NCBI RefSeq assembly: GCF_000001735.4
Contig: NC_003076.8
Span: forward strand, 20,339,835 to 20,403,834
DNA: 64,000 bases
DNA from: Arabidopsis thaliana
Lineage: Eukaryota > Streptophyta > Magnoliopsida > Brassicales > Brassicaceae
Direction of reading: 5' to 3'
Shown: positions 23,640 through 33,680 of the stretch, in pieces
Numbering within the stretch: position 1 is the first letter of the stretch
Layout: the number at the start of each line of letters is the position of its first letter
Made by a program: the position numbers and the translations under genes
The notes under the pieces: generated by a model
The model's input: only the letters and a program-made list of their open reading frames with translations
What the model was told of the DNA's origin: nothing
The model's database searches: none

Positions 23640-24700
23640 GCGTTGTCAAAAGCTGGCTTAGGTTTTTAATTTGTAGTTTGCATTTCCTCAAAGATTGTAA
23701 TGATTTAATCCTCTGCAATAAAAATCAATATATTTTCAAGGTACTCTAAGTTTTGTTGTAAAAGAAGTACAAGACAAAGGTTGATATGTATTAGGTGGTT
23801 TTTTTCATTAAGCGAAATTAATGATTTTAAGAGTTAGCTCAATCACAAGCGAAAATCTATGAGCCTTCAAGAATTAATTACCAAAGTGCAGGTTTAGTCA
23901 ACAAACCGAAAAGCAAATATGGCTCAAATTCATGAGAACTATGTGAATTTGGTTGAGCAGAAGGACAACGGTGAAAACAAAGTTGCTCATTAAGCTTCAA
24001 GAAGCAGAATGTCAAAAACAGTTGCTTATGTATGTTAAGTCTTTTGATATTTGACATATACGACTAAGGCATATGCATTATATATCTATTTGTATAATAA
24101 TCAATTTGAACCCGAATTCGAAATGTAAAACAATCCCAACTTATTACTTTCATTTGTCAACCTTTGGTTTCGGTGGCTTGACTCCACCGTTAAGCCCTTC
24201 ACCGTGCCATGGTGCGTCGGGTTAATCCTATCACTCACTTGTTCTCCTCCCTTTGGTATAATCCTTTTCCGTGGTGCCGCCGGTAATTGAGCATTTTGCT
24301 TCTTGGAGCTAACGCCCTTGAGCATATATCACAGTAGTCTTATAAACTTTTCGTTAATAAAAATCTAAAGAGTTACCAAAAAGTAAAAAAAAACTTGACC
24401 AAAATAAAATAAAAAACTAGTCAACAAATTGTATAGACTGTACTAAGATGAAAAATAAGGAAAGAATAATCTCAACAAACCAGTCAGATTTCCTAGATTT
24501 CAGCACATAATGAAAATGAAAGAATATAATTAATACCAGTCAGATTTGTTTTTGTTTTTTACTAAAGATGGTGATAAATTTCATGACTTCCAAGAAAAGT
24601 TCCCTTGCACATAAATATGACTGGTATAAACAATAACCACAAACATCAAAAAGCAAATCCAAAAGTTGAATCCTAATTTAACTTATAGGTTGAGAGAAAC
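23640..24700. other. Spacer between PMEI copies 4 and 5
   Basis: AT-rich flanks around an unusual GC-richer stretch at 24110-24325, with a 74-codon minus-strand frame. In another minus frame the sequence ends GEGLNGGVKPPKPKVDK and a stop. I do not recognise either; possibly a decayed gene piece. Another fragment near 23900-24040 has coding-like plus-strand composition but no domain I can name. Confidence 0.4.
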
Positions 24701-24721
24701 AAAACGTTCTCCCACGAAGAA

Positions 24722-25595
24722 ATGACTTCTTCTTCTCATTGTTTCTTGATCGTTTCAGTGGCACTTCTATTGCAAGTTCTCTTATCCCCTGTTTCGGCCT
24801 TAACCTTAACCTCCACAAAATACATTAATAAATTATGCCAGATGTCATTTGTCGACAATAAACCCTTCTGTTTGCAAACATTGAGTGCCTATCCTCCTGC
24901 GGCTTCTGCCACTGGCTTGGTAATATCTGAACCCATATCTCCAATCAAACTAGTTTTTGATATTTGCATATATTTTAATTTTATACTTTTATCCAACGTT
25001 TACGTGTCAATTGAATTTTCGAAAATATGTTTCATTATCATCTACGTTTTCTTATTTTATTTTTTTTGTTTAATCATGGATTATCAGTCTAATAAAATTT
25101 GAAAAAAAAAAAAAAAATTGAATGTATGGTTTGAAAGAAATTAGAACCACTTTTCAAAACATAAAAAAAATCATATATATGTTTTTATTTATGACTCATT
25201 CTTAAAACAATTTCTTTTTATAAATAATATGACAAATATAGCTCCCACTTGCGTCAGCCGTGATCCGCGGCATTGTCCTACCCCAAGCCAAGAAGTCTGC
25301 GAGTTTTGCAAATGGAGCAGCGAAAAAGGAGCCGAGCTTGAAGACACAGTTCCAGACGTGCCAAGAGGCCTTTGTAAGTATTGGAGATTCTCTCATGAGC
25401 GCTTTTGAAGAACTCAAGCGCGATCCACATATCGCAACCTATGATGTTATGACTTGTACCGACCATACAACCCAAGTGAAGAATTTGGTCGGAAAAAACA
25501 CAGATGTGGCTTCGAAGACTCTCATAGAGATGACAATGCAAATGGAGAAGCTCATTCCTCTTGCTCTTGCATCCACACAAGTTCTTGGCGGGTGA
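24722..25595 (+). CDS. Invertase/pectin methylesterase inhibitor-like protein, array copy 5
   Basis: Exons 24722-24919 and 25242-25595; 183 residues. A signal peptide (MTSSSHCFLIVSVALLLQVL to VSA) is followed by TKYINKLCQMSFVDNKPFCL with a slightly longer first cysteine loop. The second pair is intact (QTCQEAF and VMTCTDH). It ends LASTQVLGG. With copy 3 it keeps all four cysteines. Expected to be secreted to the cell wall as an inhibitor of pectin methylesterase or invertase. Confidence 0.9.
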
Positions 25596-25599
25596 AAAC

Positions 25600-25900
25600 G
25601 AAAGTGATAACATATATCATCGTGCTTATCTTAATATATGATTTAAAGAGTACCATTTATAAAACAATCTTAATTTTAAGAGTTACATACTAGGCCATGA
25701 TTGTTTGTACTTTCGAAAATGGTTCGGCTTAAAAACTTTTGGGGCCTTAGGCTTTTGGATGTTTTAATGAGGCTCAAATATTTTCGACCGTGAGTTTATT
25801 TGGGCCCAAATGAACTATCTAGGAAAGATCTCCTGTGGTTAAAATTAATTTAGATGTATATATTCGGACATAGCTTTTGGTTTGTGTGACAACTTTATTT
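25600..25900. other. Spacer before ERF110
   Basis: About 300 bases with the PMEI copy 5 3' end and the ERF110 promoter; nothing else recognised. Confidence 0.5.
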
Positions 25901-25903
25901 CCA

Positions 25904-25910
25904 TATATAA
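25904..25910 (+). promoter_or_regulatory. ERF110 TATA box
   Basis: TATATAA, placing the transcription start near 25935 and leaving a leader of about 180 bases before the ATG at 26114. Confidence 0.55.
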
Positions 25911-26021
25911 ACTAGTCAAGCCTCTAAAGAGAGACCACATTCCGAAAAGTACTTGTTTATTGGTGTTATTCATCGCTGCTCAAGGTGGCAAACCAAGGAG
26001 AACAAGAAGAGTCCAGGGCCA

Positions 26022-26135
26022 ATGAGCCTGAGGGTATCAAATCAGTGATTGATGACATCTACATTTTTGAAGACGACCCTGTGGTTGATAGGTTCAATAG
26101 GTTTGGCACGGAGATGTCTGCCATGGTCTCGGCCT
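26022..26135 (+). promoter_or_regulatory. Two out-of-frame upstream AUGs in the ERF110 leader
   Basis: An ATG at 26022 opens eight codons and stops at 26046-26048. An ATG at 26052 opens 27 codons and stops at 26133-26135, overlapping the ERF110 ATG (26114) in another frame. Ribosomes scanning from the cap would meet both first, so initiation at 26114 should be weak unless they are skipped. Confidence 0.6.
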
Positions 26136-27001
26136 TGACACAGGTGGTTTCTGCTCGCTCTCAGACTGAGGCTGAAGGTGCTCACTCTCAGACTGAGGCT
26201 GAAGGTGCTCACTCTTCTTCCTCTTCGGCTGGACATAAAAGAGGATGGCTTGGAATCGATTCTGCTCCTATTCCCTCATCATTTGCTCGTGTAGACTCTT
26301 CACATAATCCGATCGGTGAGTCTAGATGTTACATTTCGTGAACCGTCTCTATAGCTTTTATTTTTGATATGTGTTCTTGTTCTCGAATTTATTTGCTTAA
26401 ACATGGACTCTAACATCTCAAAGACAAGAAATAAAATTTGGTTAATTGTTTCTGTCTGATTAAAACAAAAAAATTACACGTCAAATCATAAAAAGAATCG
26501 CTATTTTGTACAGAAGAATCCATGAGCAAGGCATTTCCAGAGGAAGCAAGGGAGAAAAAAAGGAGGTACAGAGGAGTAAGGCAGAGACCATGGGGCAAAT
26601 GGGCAGCTGAGATACGTGATCCACATAGAGCCGCTAGGGTTTGGCTCGGGACGTTTGATACAGCGGAGGCCGCGGCTAGAGCCTACGACGAGGCTGCACT
26701 CCGGTTCCGTGGAAATAAAGCAAAGCTAAATTTCCCAGAGGATGTAAGGATTCTTCCTCCTCCCCCTCCTCTTCTTCGTTCACCAGCTGACACGGTGGCG
26801 AATAAAGCAGAAGAGGATCTGATAAATTATTGGAGTTATACAAAGTTGTTGCAAAGTTCAGGCCAACGGTCATTTCTCGAGCGAGGACAAGAAGAGAGTA
26901 GTAACATATTTGAACATTCACCAATGGAACAACCTCTGCCTCCTTCAAGTTCTGGTCCAAGTTCCTCTAATTTTCCTGCACCTTCTCTACCTAATACATA
27001 G
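26114..27001 (+). CDS. ERF110: AP2/ERF transcription factor ERF110
   Basis: Exons 26114-26315 and 26514-27001; 229 residues from the first in-frame ATG ([14 protein letters not shown]). The AP2 domain follows KKRR as [18 protein letters not shown] and then [20 protein letters not shown], with the GCC-box-contacting Arg and Trp residues present; a proline/serine-rich C-terminal region follows. Counting from this ATG, a serine falls at 62 (RVDSSHNP), matching the ethylene-regulated phospho-site recalled for ERF110 in bolting control. Two oddities: a 27-base in-frame tandem duplication (SQTEAEGAH twice), and an in-frame open extension of 43 codons upstream starting GTG GCA AAC at 25985 with no ATG. 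The true N terminus is therefore uncertain. Nuclear DNA-binding regulator. Confidence 0.9.
26159..26212 (+). repeat. 27-bp in-frame tandem duplication in ERF110
   Basis: Two identical 27-base units (26159-26185 and 26186-26212) encode SQTEAEGAH twice, followed by a serine run. The perfect identity implies a recent origin. Confidence 0.9.
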
Positions 27002-27879
27002 TTTCACTTTTATTAAAGCTCTACAAATACAATTAAATACATAGCTAAATGAAAATGATTTTCTTGTCTGTATACCTTCTTAAGTGCTAAACAATATATT
27101 GTACTCTTTGTTTTCCTTAACTAATCTCTCTCCCTTTTTTTGTTGTAGAATCTTTTTTATCATCCAAAATTCACTTCCCACACGTTTTAGTTTCGTATCT
27201 CAGTTACGTCTAACGAATTATATTGGTTAAATGAAACAATACTCCAAATATTACCTCTAAAAGTTTAGTATCGAAACACTTCTCCATTGTGCTCCGAATC
27301 GTATATGTTCGATTTTTTTGTAAAAAAATAACCTTGAAAACAAGCAGAGTTAGGCCAGTGACAAAAATTAGGCAAGATGCAGCAAAAGAGTCGGCAATGG
27401 GTTAGCTCGATGTCACGTACATGGTACATTTTGAGCTATCTTGACAAAATCTTTCCATGATTCTTGTCTTGGACCATCATTCATTTTTCCGACCTTTTGA
27501 AATTATATTCATGATTCATACATGTCAAAGAGAAAACGTTAGGTCTACGAGACGACGTAACTCAACTTATGCACTCTTTAATTTTAAATCAATACTTTTA
27601 CTAGCCGAAGAAACATAAAATAGAAATCATGGAGGCAAGAAAAAATAAGATTTATCTTTTTATGTCAATTAAAATTTTACAAAAATCCATTAAAACAGTA
27701 CATTTCCACGTCGAATACAAAGTCAATCATAATAAATATTTATGATGGTGTAAGCTATTAATTGGGTCATTGGCTCATTGGTTTCCTTCTATTTGTGGTT
27801 CCTTTCACTGACTTTACTTTTCTTATTCGAGTGATATTTTTGCTCCATCTTCTTTAAACGAATTCTTAAGATTTTGTTT

Positions 27880-28275
27880 GACGTTATCTGAAATAACGAT
27901 GTCGTTGAGGTAAATAAAGAAAACAATTCTGTCTTGAATCCTTGGGATCTGATGGCGGAACTTAGCTTGTTTGACAGTCATGGAGATTGTTTGAGTCTGT
28001 AAATTGTCTTCTTTTTAACCGAACAAGATTAGTAAGATCTTTGCCATTTTGATGTAATCTATGAGCACATGACCATGAGCTTTTTGTATATGCAAACCTT
28101 TGTATCAAGTTCCCCATGAAAAATGCATCCTTCAAATCAGTTTAGTTGAGTGGCCACTTCTTGTTCATCGTAACTTAGAAGAATTTATTCATTATGATTG
28201 TAATATCTTTCCCATGTACTATAACCACCGATTGATCGTATGGATCACTCTTTGATTTCATGAGAGAGGTTGGGT
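27880..28275 (-). mobile_element. Ty1/copia reverse-transcriptase relic
   Basis: Read on the minus strand, short blocks match copia reverse transcriptase in the right order: a WPL..DLKDAF.HGEL-type block near 28100-28170, then a YVDD-box-type block near 27890-27920. No LTRs are seen nearby. It is a broken internal fragment with many breaks, and by its divergence old. Confidence 0.65.
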
Positions 28276-28403
28276 GTTCAGTGGTGATATATATGCTTCG
28301 AGAAGGATAATAACGTTGGGCTAATTAATGTTTAGATTTTAAGATTAAAGGTTTATGAATCTCAACGAGTCTTAATACGATAATAAGGGTTTAGGATGTT
28401 GGC

Positions 28404-28670
28404 AGGACCGGCTCAATGAATTCAGAACAAATCTTAAAAATTGGGGTTTTTATACTAAAAACAAAAAATTTAGACTCTCTTTTATGTTAAGAAAATCTTT
28501 AAAATTAGTCCTTTCATACTAAAAAAAATTTGGACCCTTTTTATATTGAAAAAATCTTTGAAATTGTTTTTTTCTTTACACTAAAAAGGTAAATTTGGTC
28601 CCTTAAATTTATCCCAAAAAATTTAGATCCTGCACATTGTTCCACTTGCACATGTCAAGAGCCGCCCCTA
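28404..28670. mobile_element. hAT-type MITE with perfect 8-bp target duplication
   Basis: A 267-base non-coding element. It starts CAGGACCGGCTC and ends GAGCCGCCCCTA; the inverted ends match at 9 of 12 positions and fit hAT termini (CAGGG/TAGGG). It is flanked by identical 8-base direct repeats GATGTTGG (28396-28403 and 28671-28678), the hAT target-site length. The interior is AT-rich with repeated TTTAGAC/TTTGGTC-like motifs and no ORF. Non-autonomous; needs a transposase from elsewhere. Confidence 0.85.
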
Positions 28671-30126
28671 GATGTTGGGGTTGGAGCTTAGATTTCACGA
28701 CACAGAGGTTAGATTGTTTGATATGAAAAGATAAGTCTTCATGTGAAGAAGAAGAACAGTATAAGGTAAACACAAAAGTTTTTGAAGAATGTTAAAGTTT
28801 TCAAAAGCTTACTAATGTAAAAATTAGCTTGAAAAAAGAAGTTTGTTTTTATTTTGGGTTAAAGTAACATAGCTAGTAACGTGATACAATATGTTGTGGC
28901 TGACACATATCAACATTGACTGACTTAACTTAGACTAAAGACGTACATTTTTGTAACTTAAACTTGTAAGTTTTTATGTTACTATATCGTGTACGTACAA
29001 CGGGAAGAGACGTACATTTTTGTAATCTTGCAAGGAGTTTGATTCATATAGCAAAACACGTGAAGGAAAAGAAGAGTGATAAACGAAGCCATCTTGAAAC
29101 ACTTTCCCTTTCGGGGGAAAAGATCAAAAACGAAAAGAAAGTAGAACAACACACTCGTTCATAGAAAATGGAAAAGTAAGGTACATAAGACAAAGCATCG
29201 AGCATGTGTCGCGGACTGTGGAGAACGGTTGGGTCCCATATTCTGCTTGACGTGCCGTTATTCTCTTTTCTTTGTTAGCATAACAATGATCAAACTTATA
29301 AGATGACATTGCATATAAAGTTGTAAAAATACGCAAAAAATTGTTTGAATATATATTGTTTGAGAATGAACGATATATATATGTGATGAATACGTTATAA
29401 AATATGAATGAAAATCTTTAGTAAAAGTACGAGTATAATATTTGCTTATATCCCGTAAATCTGACATTTTTTAGTAATGTTTCTTTATTATCGAAACTAT
29501 ATGTTTCACTAACATAAATGTTTCAGTAATATTTGTTGTCAAGAAAATAAAAATAAAAATAATCGAGTTACATCAGACCCAATTTCATGATTTCCTCGCA
29601 TTAGTTATCTAAAATATATAAAACGTAAGTTTCCTTTTTCTTTTTGAGAATACAGGATAAAAAAACTATAAATCAAATAATGAACATACTGCACTTTTAT
29701 TTTTGCAATTTCGTTAGCACCTAGTAATTAACTAACTAATATATAGACACTTTGTTTTGGTTATAATTAACAACATTACGAGTACAATCAATTTGATTGC
29801 TACAGAAAAAGAGATATATAGGGGGTCATACACGTAAATTTGCATAAATCATTGAAAAGAATATTGGGAGTGATTGTCGTAAACCGGAATACTCATTTGG
29901 CCTGCGGTGACAGTAATTATTTTGACTCCACCGTCAAAGACAAAGACCGCACTCATTCTCTCTCGTTGGTCGAGTCAAACACATTTAAAACTGTTCCTTC
30001 GTTTCACGCTCTTCTCGTGTTCTGCTTCGGTTACAACTTCTCTTCTATCCAATACTTCCAAATCTCCACTTCACAATAAGAACCCATTATTGATTTCTCT
30101 ACAAGTTATACATTACAAGAAAAAAG

Positions 30127-31044
30127 ATGGGAAACTGTCAAGCAGTGGATACAGCGAGAGTGGTGATACAACACCCAAATGGGAAAGAAGAAAAGTTAAG
30201 TTGTCCAGTTTCTGCAAGTTATGTGATGAAGATGAATCCTGGCCACTGTGTTTCTCTCCTCATCTCTACCACCGCTCTCTCGTCAGCATCTTCCGGTCAT
30301 GGAGGGCCTCTTAGGCTCACGAGGATCAAGCTCCTTCGTCCCACGGATACGCTTGTTCTCGGCCACGTCTATAGACTCATTACCACCAAAGGTATATATA
30401 TTAGAGTAACATGCCTAAATCTACTCCAACATTTCAACTAACAATAATTCTACTCCAACTCTATATTCTTGCATCTCGATTACATATCTCGTAATTGAAT
30501 TTGAACTATATATTTATTAGTCCGTTTGATAAATATGTTACATATATCTCGTAAGTTGCAACCCTAGGAAATGAATGAGCTATTTCCGCATAGTTAGCAT
30601 TTGATTTTCTCAAACTATTTGTAGGCGCTTTAGAAAACTTACTTAACCGTACTTATACTTATGTTAAAATAAACACTCTCTTAAAAGTTATATTTATATA
30701 CGTTTTTGGGGTCTAATCTACAAATTTTGATACTATTTGGGGTGAAATTCAGAGGTTATGAAGGGTTTAATGGCCAAAAAATGTTCGAAGTTGAAGAAAG
30801 AAAGTAAAGGCTCGGATGATAAGCTAGAGATGGTGAAAGCAATAAACTCTACTAAGCTTGACAATGAAGATCAGGTAATATGTGATTACAAAGATTACCA
30901 TGTTTAATTATAGTGATAATTGGTTTTAACTTGGATGAAAAACGTCTATAGCTGCAAATGAAGAAACAGGAGAAAGAAAGGTCAAGAATCTCAAGATCAT
31001 GGCAGCCATCATTACAAAGCATATCGGAAGGAGGATCAAGCTGA
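30127..31044 (+). CDS. DUF4228 (PADRE-type) small protein
   Basis: Exons 30127-30391, 30753-30874 and 30952-31044; 159 residues. It starts MGNCQAVDTARVVIQHPNGK, the standard DUF4228 N terminus: Gly2 with Cys4 fits N-myristoylation plus S-acylation, so it is probably membrane-attached. The core continues EEKLSCPVSASYVMKMNPGH and LLRPTDTLVLGHVYRLIT, the usual leucine-rich end of the domain. The C-terminal third is lysine-rich (KGLMAKKCSKLKKESKG) and ends SWQPSLQSISEGGSS. Function of the family is poorly known; many members respond to pathogens and stress. Complete, no defects. Confidence 0.88.
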
Positions 31045-31049
31045 GCAAA

Positions 31050-32070
31050 TTCTAAAACTTTGGGGAATATTAAAGAGAAGCTTCAGAATTTAAGGATATA
31101 GTTTGGAAAATATGAAGGCATGTGAGTGGCTAATGACAAAAGCTGGTCCTTTGGAGTATGTGATATTAAAGTGAAAAAATTCGAAAGCAATCATTCAGTT
31201 TTTTTTGACTGAAGAAGACTCATTACTTCTTCTAGTAGAATAATACAAAAATTATCAAAAGTTAGCGTTACAAACGTAACCGAAAGCATCGAGCGTGCTT
31301 GAAGCTGATCATGTATTAGATAATTGATCCAATGTACTCCAAAGGAGTATTATTAAAACATCTAAAAATTAAAAGAGAAACGAAAAAAGTATGTACAATT
31401 AACGAGGATTTGAACGGCGGAAAATTTTTGTCGCTAATCCCTCGCTTATATACAACAGATTTTGAAGATAGACATATCATATCATTGCAGTCTTATGTCC
31501 GTTGCAAAATTGTGATGACTAAAAATTGGTAACCAATGTTATAGTCTCTTTTATTTCTTACTGACTCCATCAAAATCTTGCTTGTAAACTTTGGACACTA
31601 TTTCGAAAAGCAAAAACGTATTAATTTTGGAATTATTAAAACATTAATAGAATATTTAATATGTATAAATCAATAGAATACATTAAACTAATAAATAAAT
31701 AATACAAAATATGAATTTTAACCATACAAAAAATCTCAACTATAATTTTAAAACCCCTCTAATAGCTAAAACTGTAAAACATATACTGAGTTGGTCTCTG
31801 ATATTGCTCATAACCGACCGACCTAACCTAACCACACACGGGATACGCTCGATGTTCCCATTCTCCACGGTACTCCAACACTGGCATACAATACAAAACA
31901 TTGAAGGAGACAGTAATGCCACGTGCACGGCTCTGCACCATAAAATTTAACGCCTCTGATTTAAAACACCACACATTGACAAATTGACATAACCAAAGCT
32001 ACATAGAGAAAAAACACCAAAAATCAAAATTCCATCAAAGGGGCTTTTAAAATTTTGGACAAGAACAAAA
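31050..32070. other. Spacer between DUF4228 and DCC genes
   Basis: AT-rich; DUF4228 3' end and DCC promoter. No gene or element recognised. Confidence 0.5.
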
Positions 32071-32081
32071 AAAAAAGAAAA

Positions 32082-33338
32082 ATGGCAACGAGAGGAGCTG
32101 TTGCTGCTGCTGCATCCACAATATGGAAGCACCGAAGAAACCCTTCTCTTCGATCATTATCTCGCCATTTCAATCCCAATTTCAATCATAGAATCATCCC
32201 AACAGGTACAATTTCATTACAATTCTGTTCTAAGATAGATACATGAAACATAAGAGTTGTGTCAAAAGTTCATATCAATTTAGGGTTTAAAGTCAATTGT
32301 GGTGTATATGATTTTTCCTTGTAGGGTTTAAATATCAAGTTAGGGCGATACAAGGAACAAGTACTGATCCTGTCATTACACCATTAAAGAACAGAGAGGA
32401 ACCAAAGCCACAAAACTGGAAAATCAAAATGCTTTATGATGGAGATTGTCCTCTCTGTATGCGTGAGGTCTAAGTTAGACCTCTGTTTCTTGTTTATGTT
32501 TGTTCATAAAGTGTTTTTGATACTGAATTTTTGTCTTTTTATTGGTGAATGAAGGTTAATATGCTTATGGAAAGGAATGAAAAACATGGAACTATAAAGT
32601 TTGTCGACATAAGTTCAAATGATTATTCCCCGGAAGATAATCAAGGGCTTGATTACAAAACAGTAAATTTACTGTCTTTTAATTTGGTTCAATTTTGTTT
32701 CATCTTCTGTTTGATGTTCGAACTTTCGGATTTGATCGAGATCTTTATTAGGTGATGGGGCAGATTCATGCCATTCAGTCTGATGGTAACGTTGTTAAGG
32801 GTGTGGAGGTAAGCTTATTAGCATCATTGTTTTACACTAACCATTTCATATTTATCATTTTGGTGTAACGTTTTCAGGCATTTAGGAGATTGTATGAAGA
32901 AGTTGGGCTTGGATGGGTTTACACTATCACCAAATTTGAACCAGTAAGCTTTTCTCTCTTTATCTCCTAGTGATCTCTTCCATTGTGTTAAGTTCCGTAT
33001 TCATGGATAACACGCGATTACTTGCAGATAGGGAAGTTAGCAGATGTTGTGTATGATGTATGGGCTAAATACCGACTTCAAGTCACAGGTATATAAAATG
33101 ACCTGAAAAATGTTGTACAAGCTTACTTGATTATTTGTGCGTCTCAAAAACTAGATCTCTTTGTTGATTAGGGAGGCCATCTATAGAAGCTATTCTTGAA
33201 GCAAGAAAGAAAGATAAGGTAGGGAACAAAGGTTATCGATTTTCTGTCGTAGTAACCTTTGCTCGGTAAAACCAATCAATGATATGATTGTGTTTGCAGG
33301 TAGAGACATGTGGTGAAAGCAAGAACTGCAAGATATGA
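32082..33338 (+). CDS. DCC-family thiol-disulfide oxidoreductase (DUF393), probably organellar
   Basis: Eight exons: 32082-32205, 32325-32467, 32555-32662, 32752-32808, 32878-32943, 33028-33088, 33172-33218 and 33300-33338; 214 residues. The N-terminal about 60 residues are rich in Arg, Ser and Ala with few acids (MATRGAVAAAASTIWKHRRN), fitting a plastid or mitochondrial transit peptide. The DCC motif follows: MLYDGDCPLC with the redox pair Cys83 and Cys86. Then come the usual VDISS, DNQGLDYK, MGQIHAIQSDG and FRRLYEEVGLGWVY blocks. The family is thioredoxin-like, with redox activity inferred from the CxxC; substrates are unknown. It ends in a short cysteine-containing tail (ETCGESKNCKI). Confidence 0.92.
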
Positions 33339-33344
33339 ATTTTC

Positions 33345-33675
33345 TTTATACTCTTTGAATTGTTACAAAATACCAAAACCAGTTTGGAGTTACAAATTTT
33401 CTTTATGTGAGTGTGAGAATTTGTATATATATGATACACAGCCCCATTACATTAGCCAAATCATCCTGATGATACATTATACACATGAATAATTTCAGCA
33501 AATTTTGAAACTGTTAAGAGTTTTATATTTGGTAATGATTTTGTAAAGGTTAGCTTACTAATGTTATTGAAATATTTGTTTGAATAATGAAAATGAAATT
33601 CAACATTGTAGATTTGTTCCCAGTCACCAAAGAAGAAAAAAGGTTGTATGTGAAAAAAAAACTTTAAGAATCAAT
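33345..33675. other. Short spacer between DCC and RsmG genes
   Basis: 3' UTR of the DCC gene and promoter of the methyltransferase gene; nothing else seen. Confidence 0.5.
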
Positions 33676-33680
33676 AGAAT

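Larger units (their letters stand above)
27010..30120. other. Spacer with transposon remains between ERF110 and the DUF4228 gene
   Basis: Contains a copia relic (about 27880-28275), an hAT-type MITE (28404-28670) and AT-rich sequence. Minus-strand or short plus-strand frames at 28976-30314 show no domain. The last 300 bases before 30127 should be promoter and leader. Confidence 0.55.

Noticed and set aside
29840-30126. Plus-strand frames just before the DUF4228 gene
   Set aside because: Overlap its likely promoter and leader and lack domains; the ATG at 30127 gives the exact family start.
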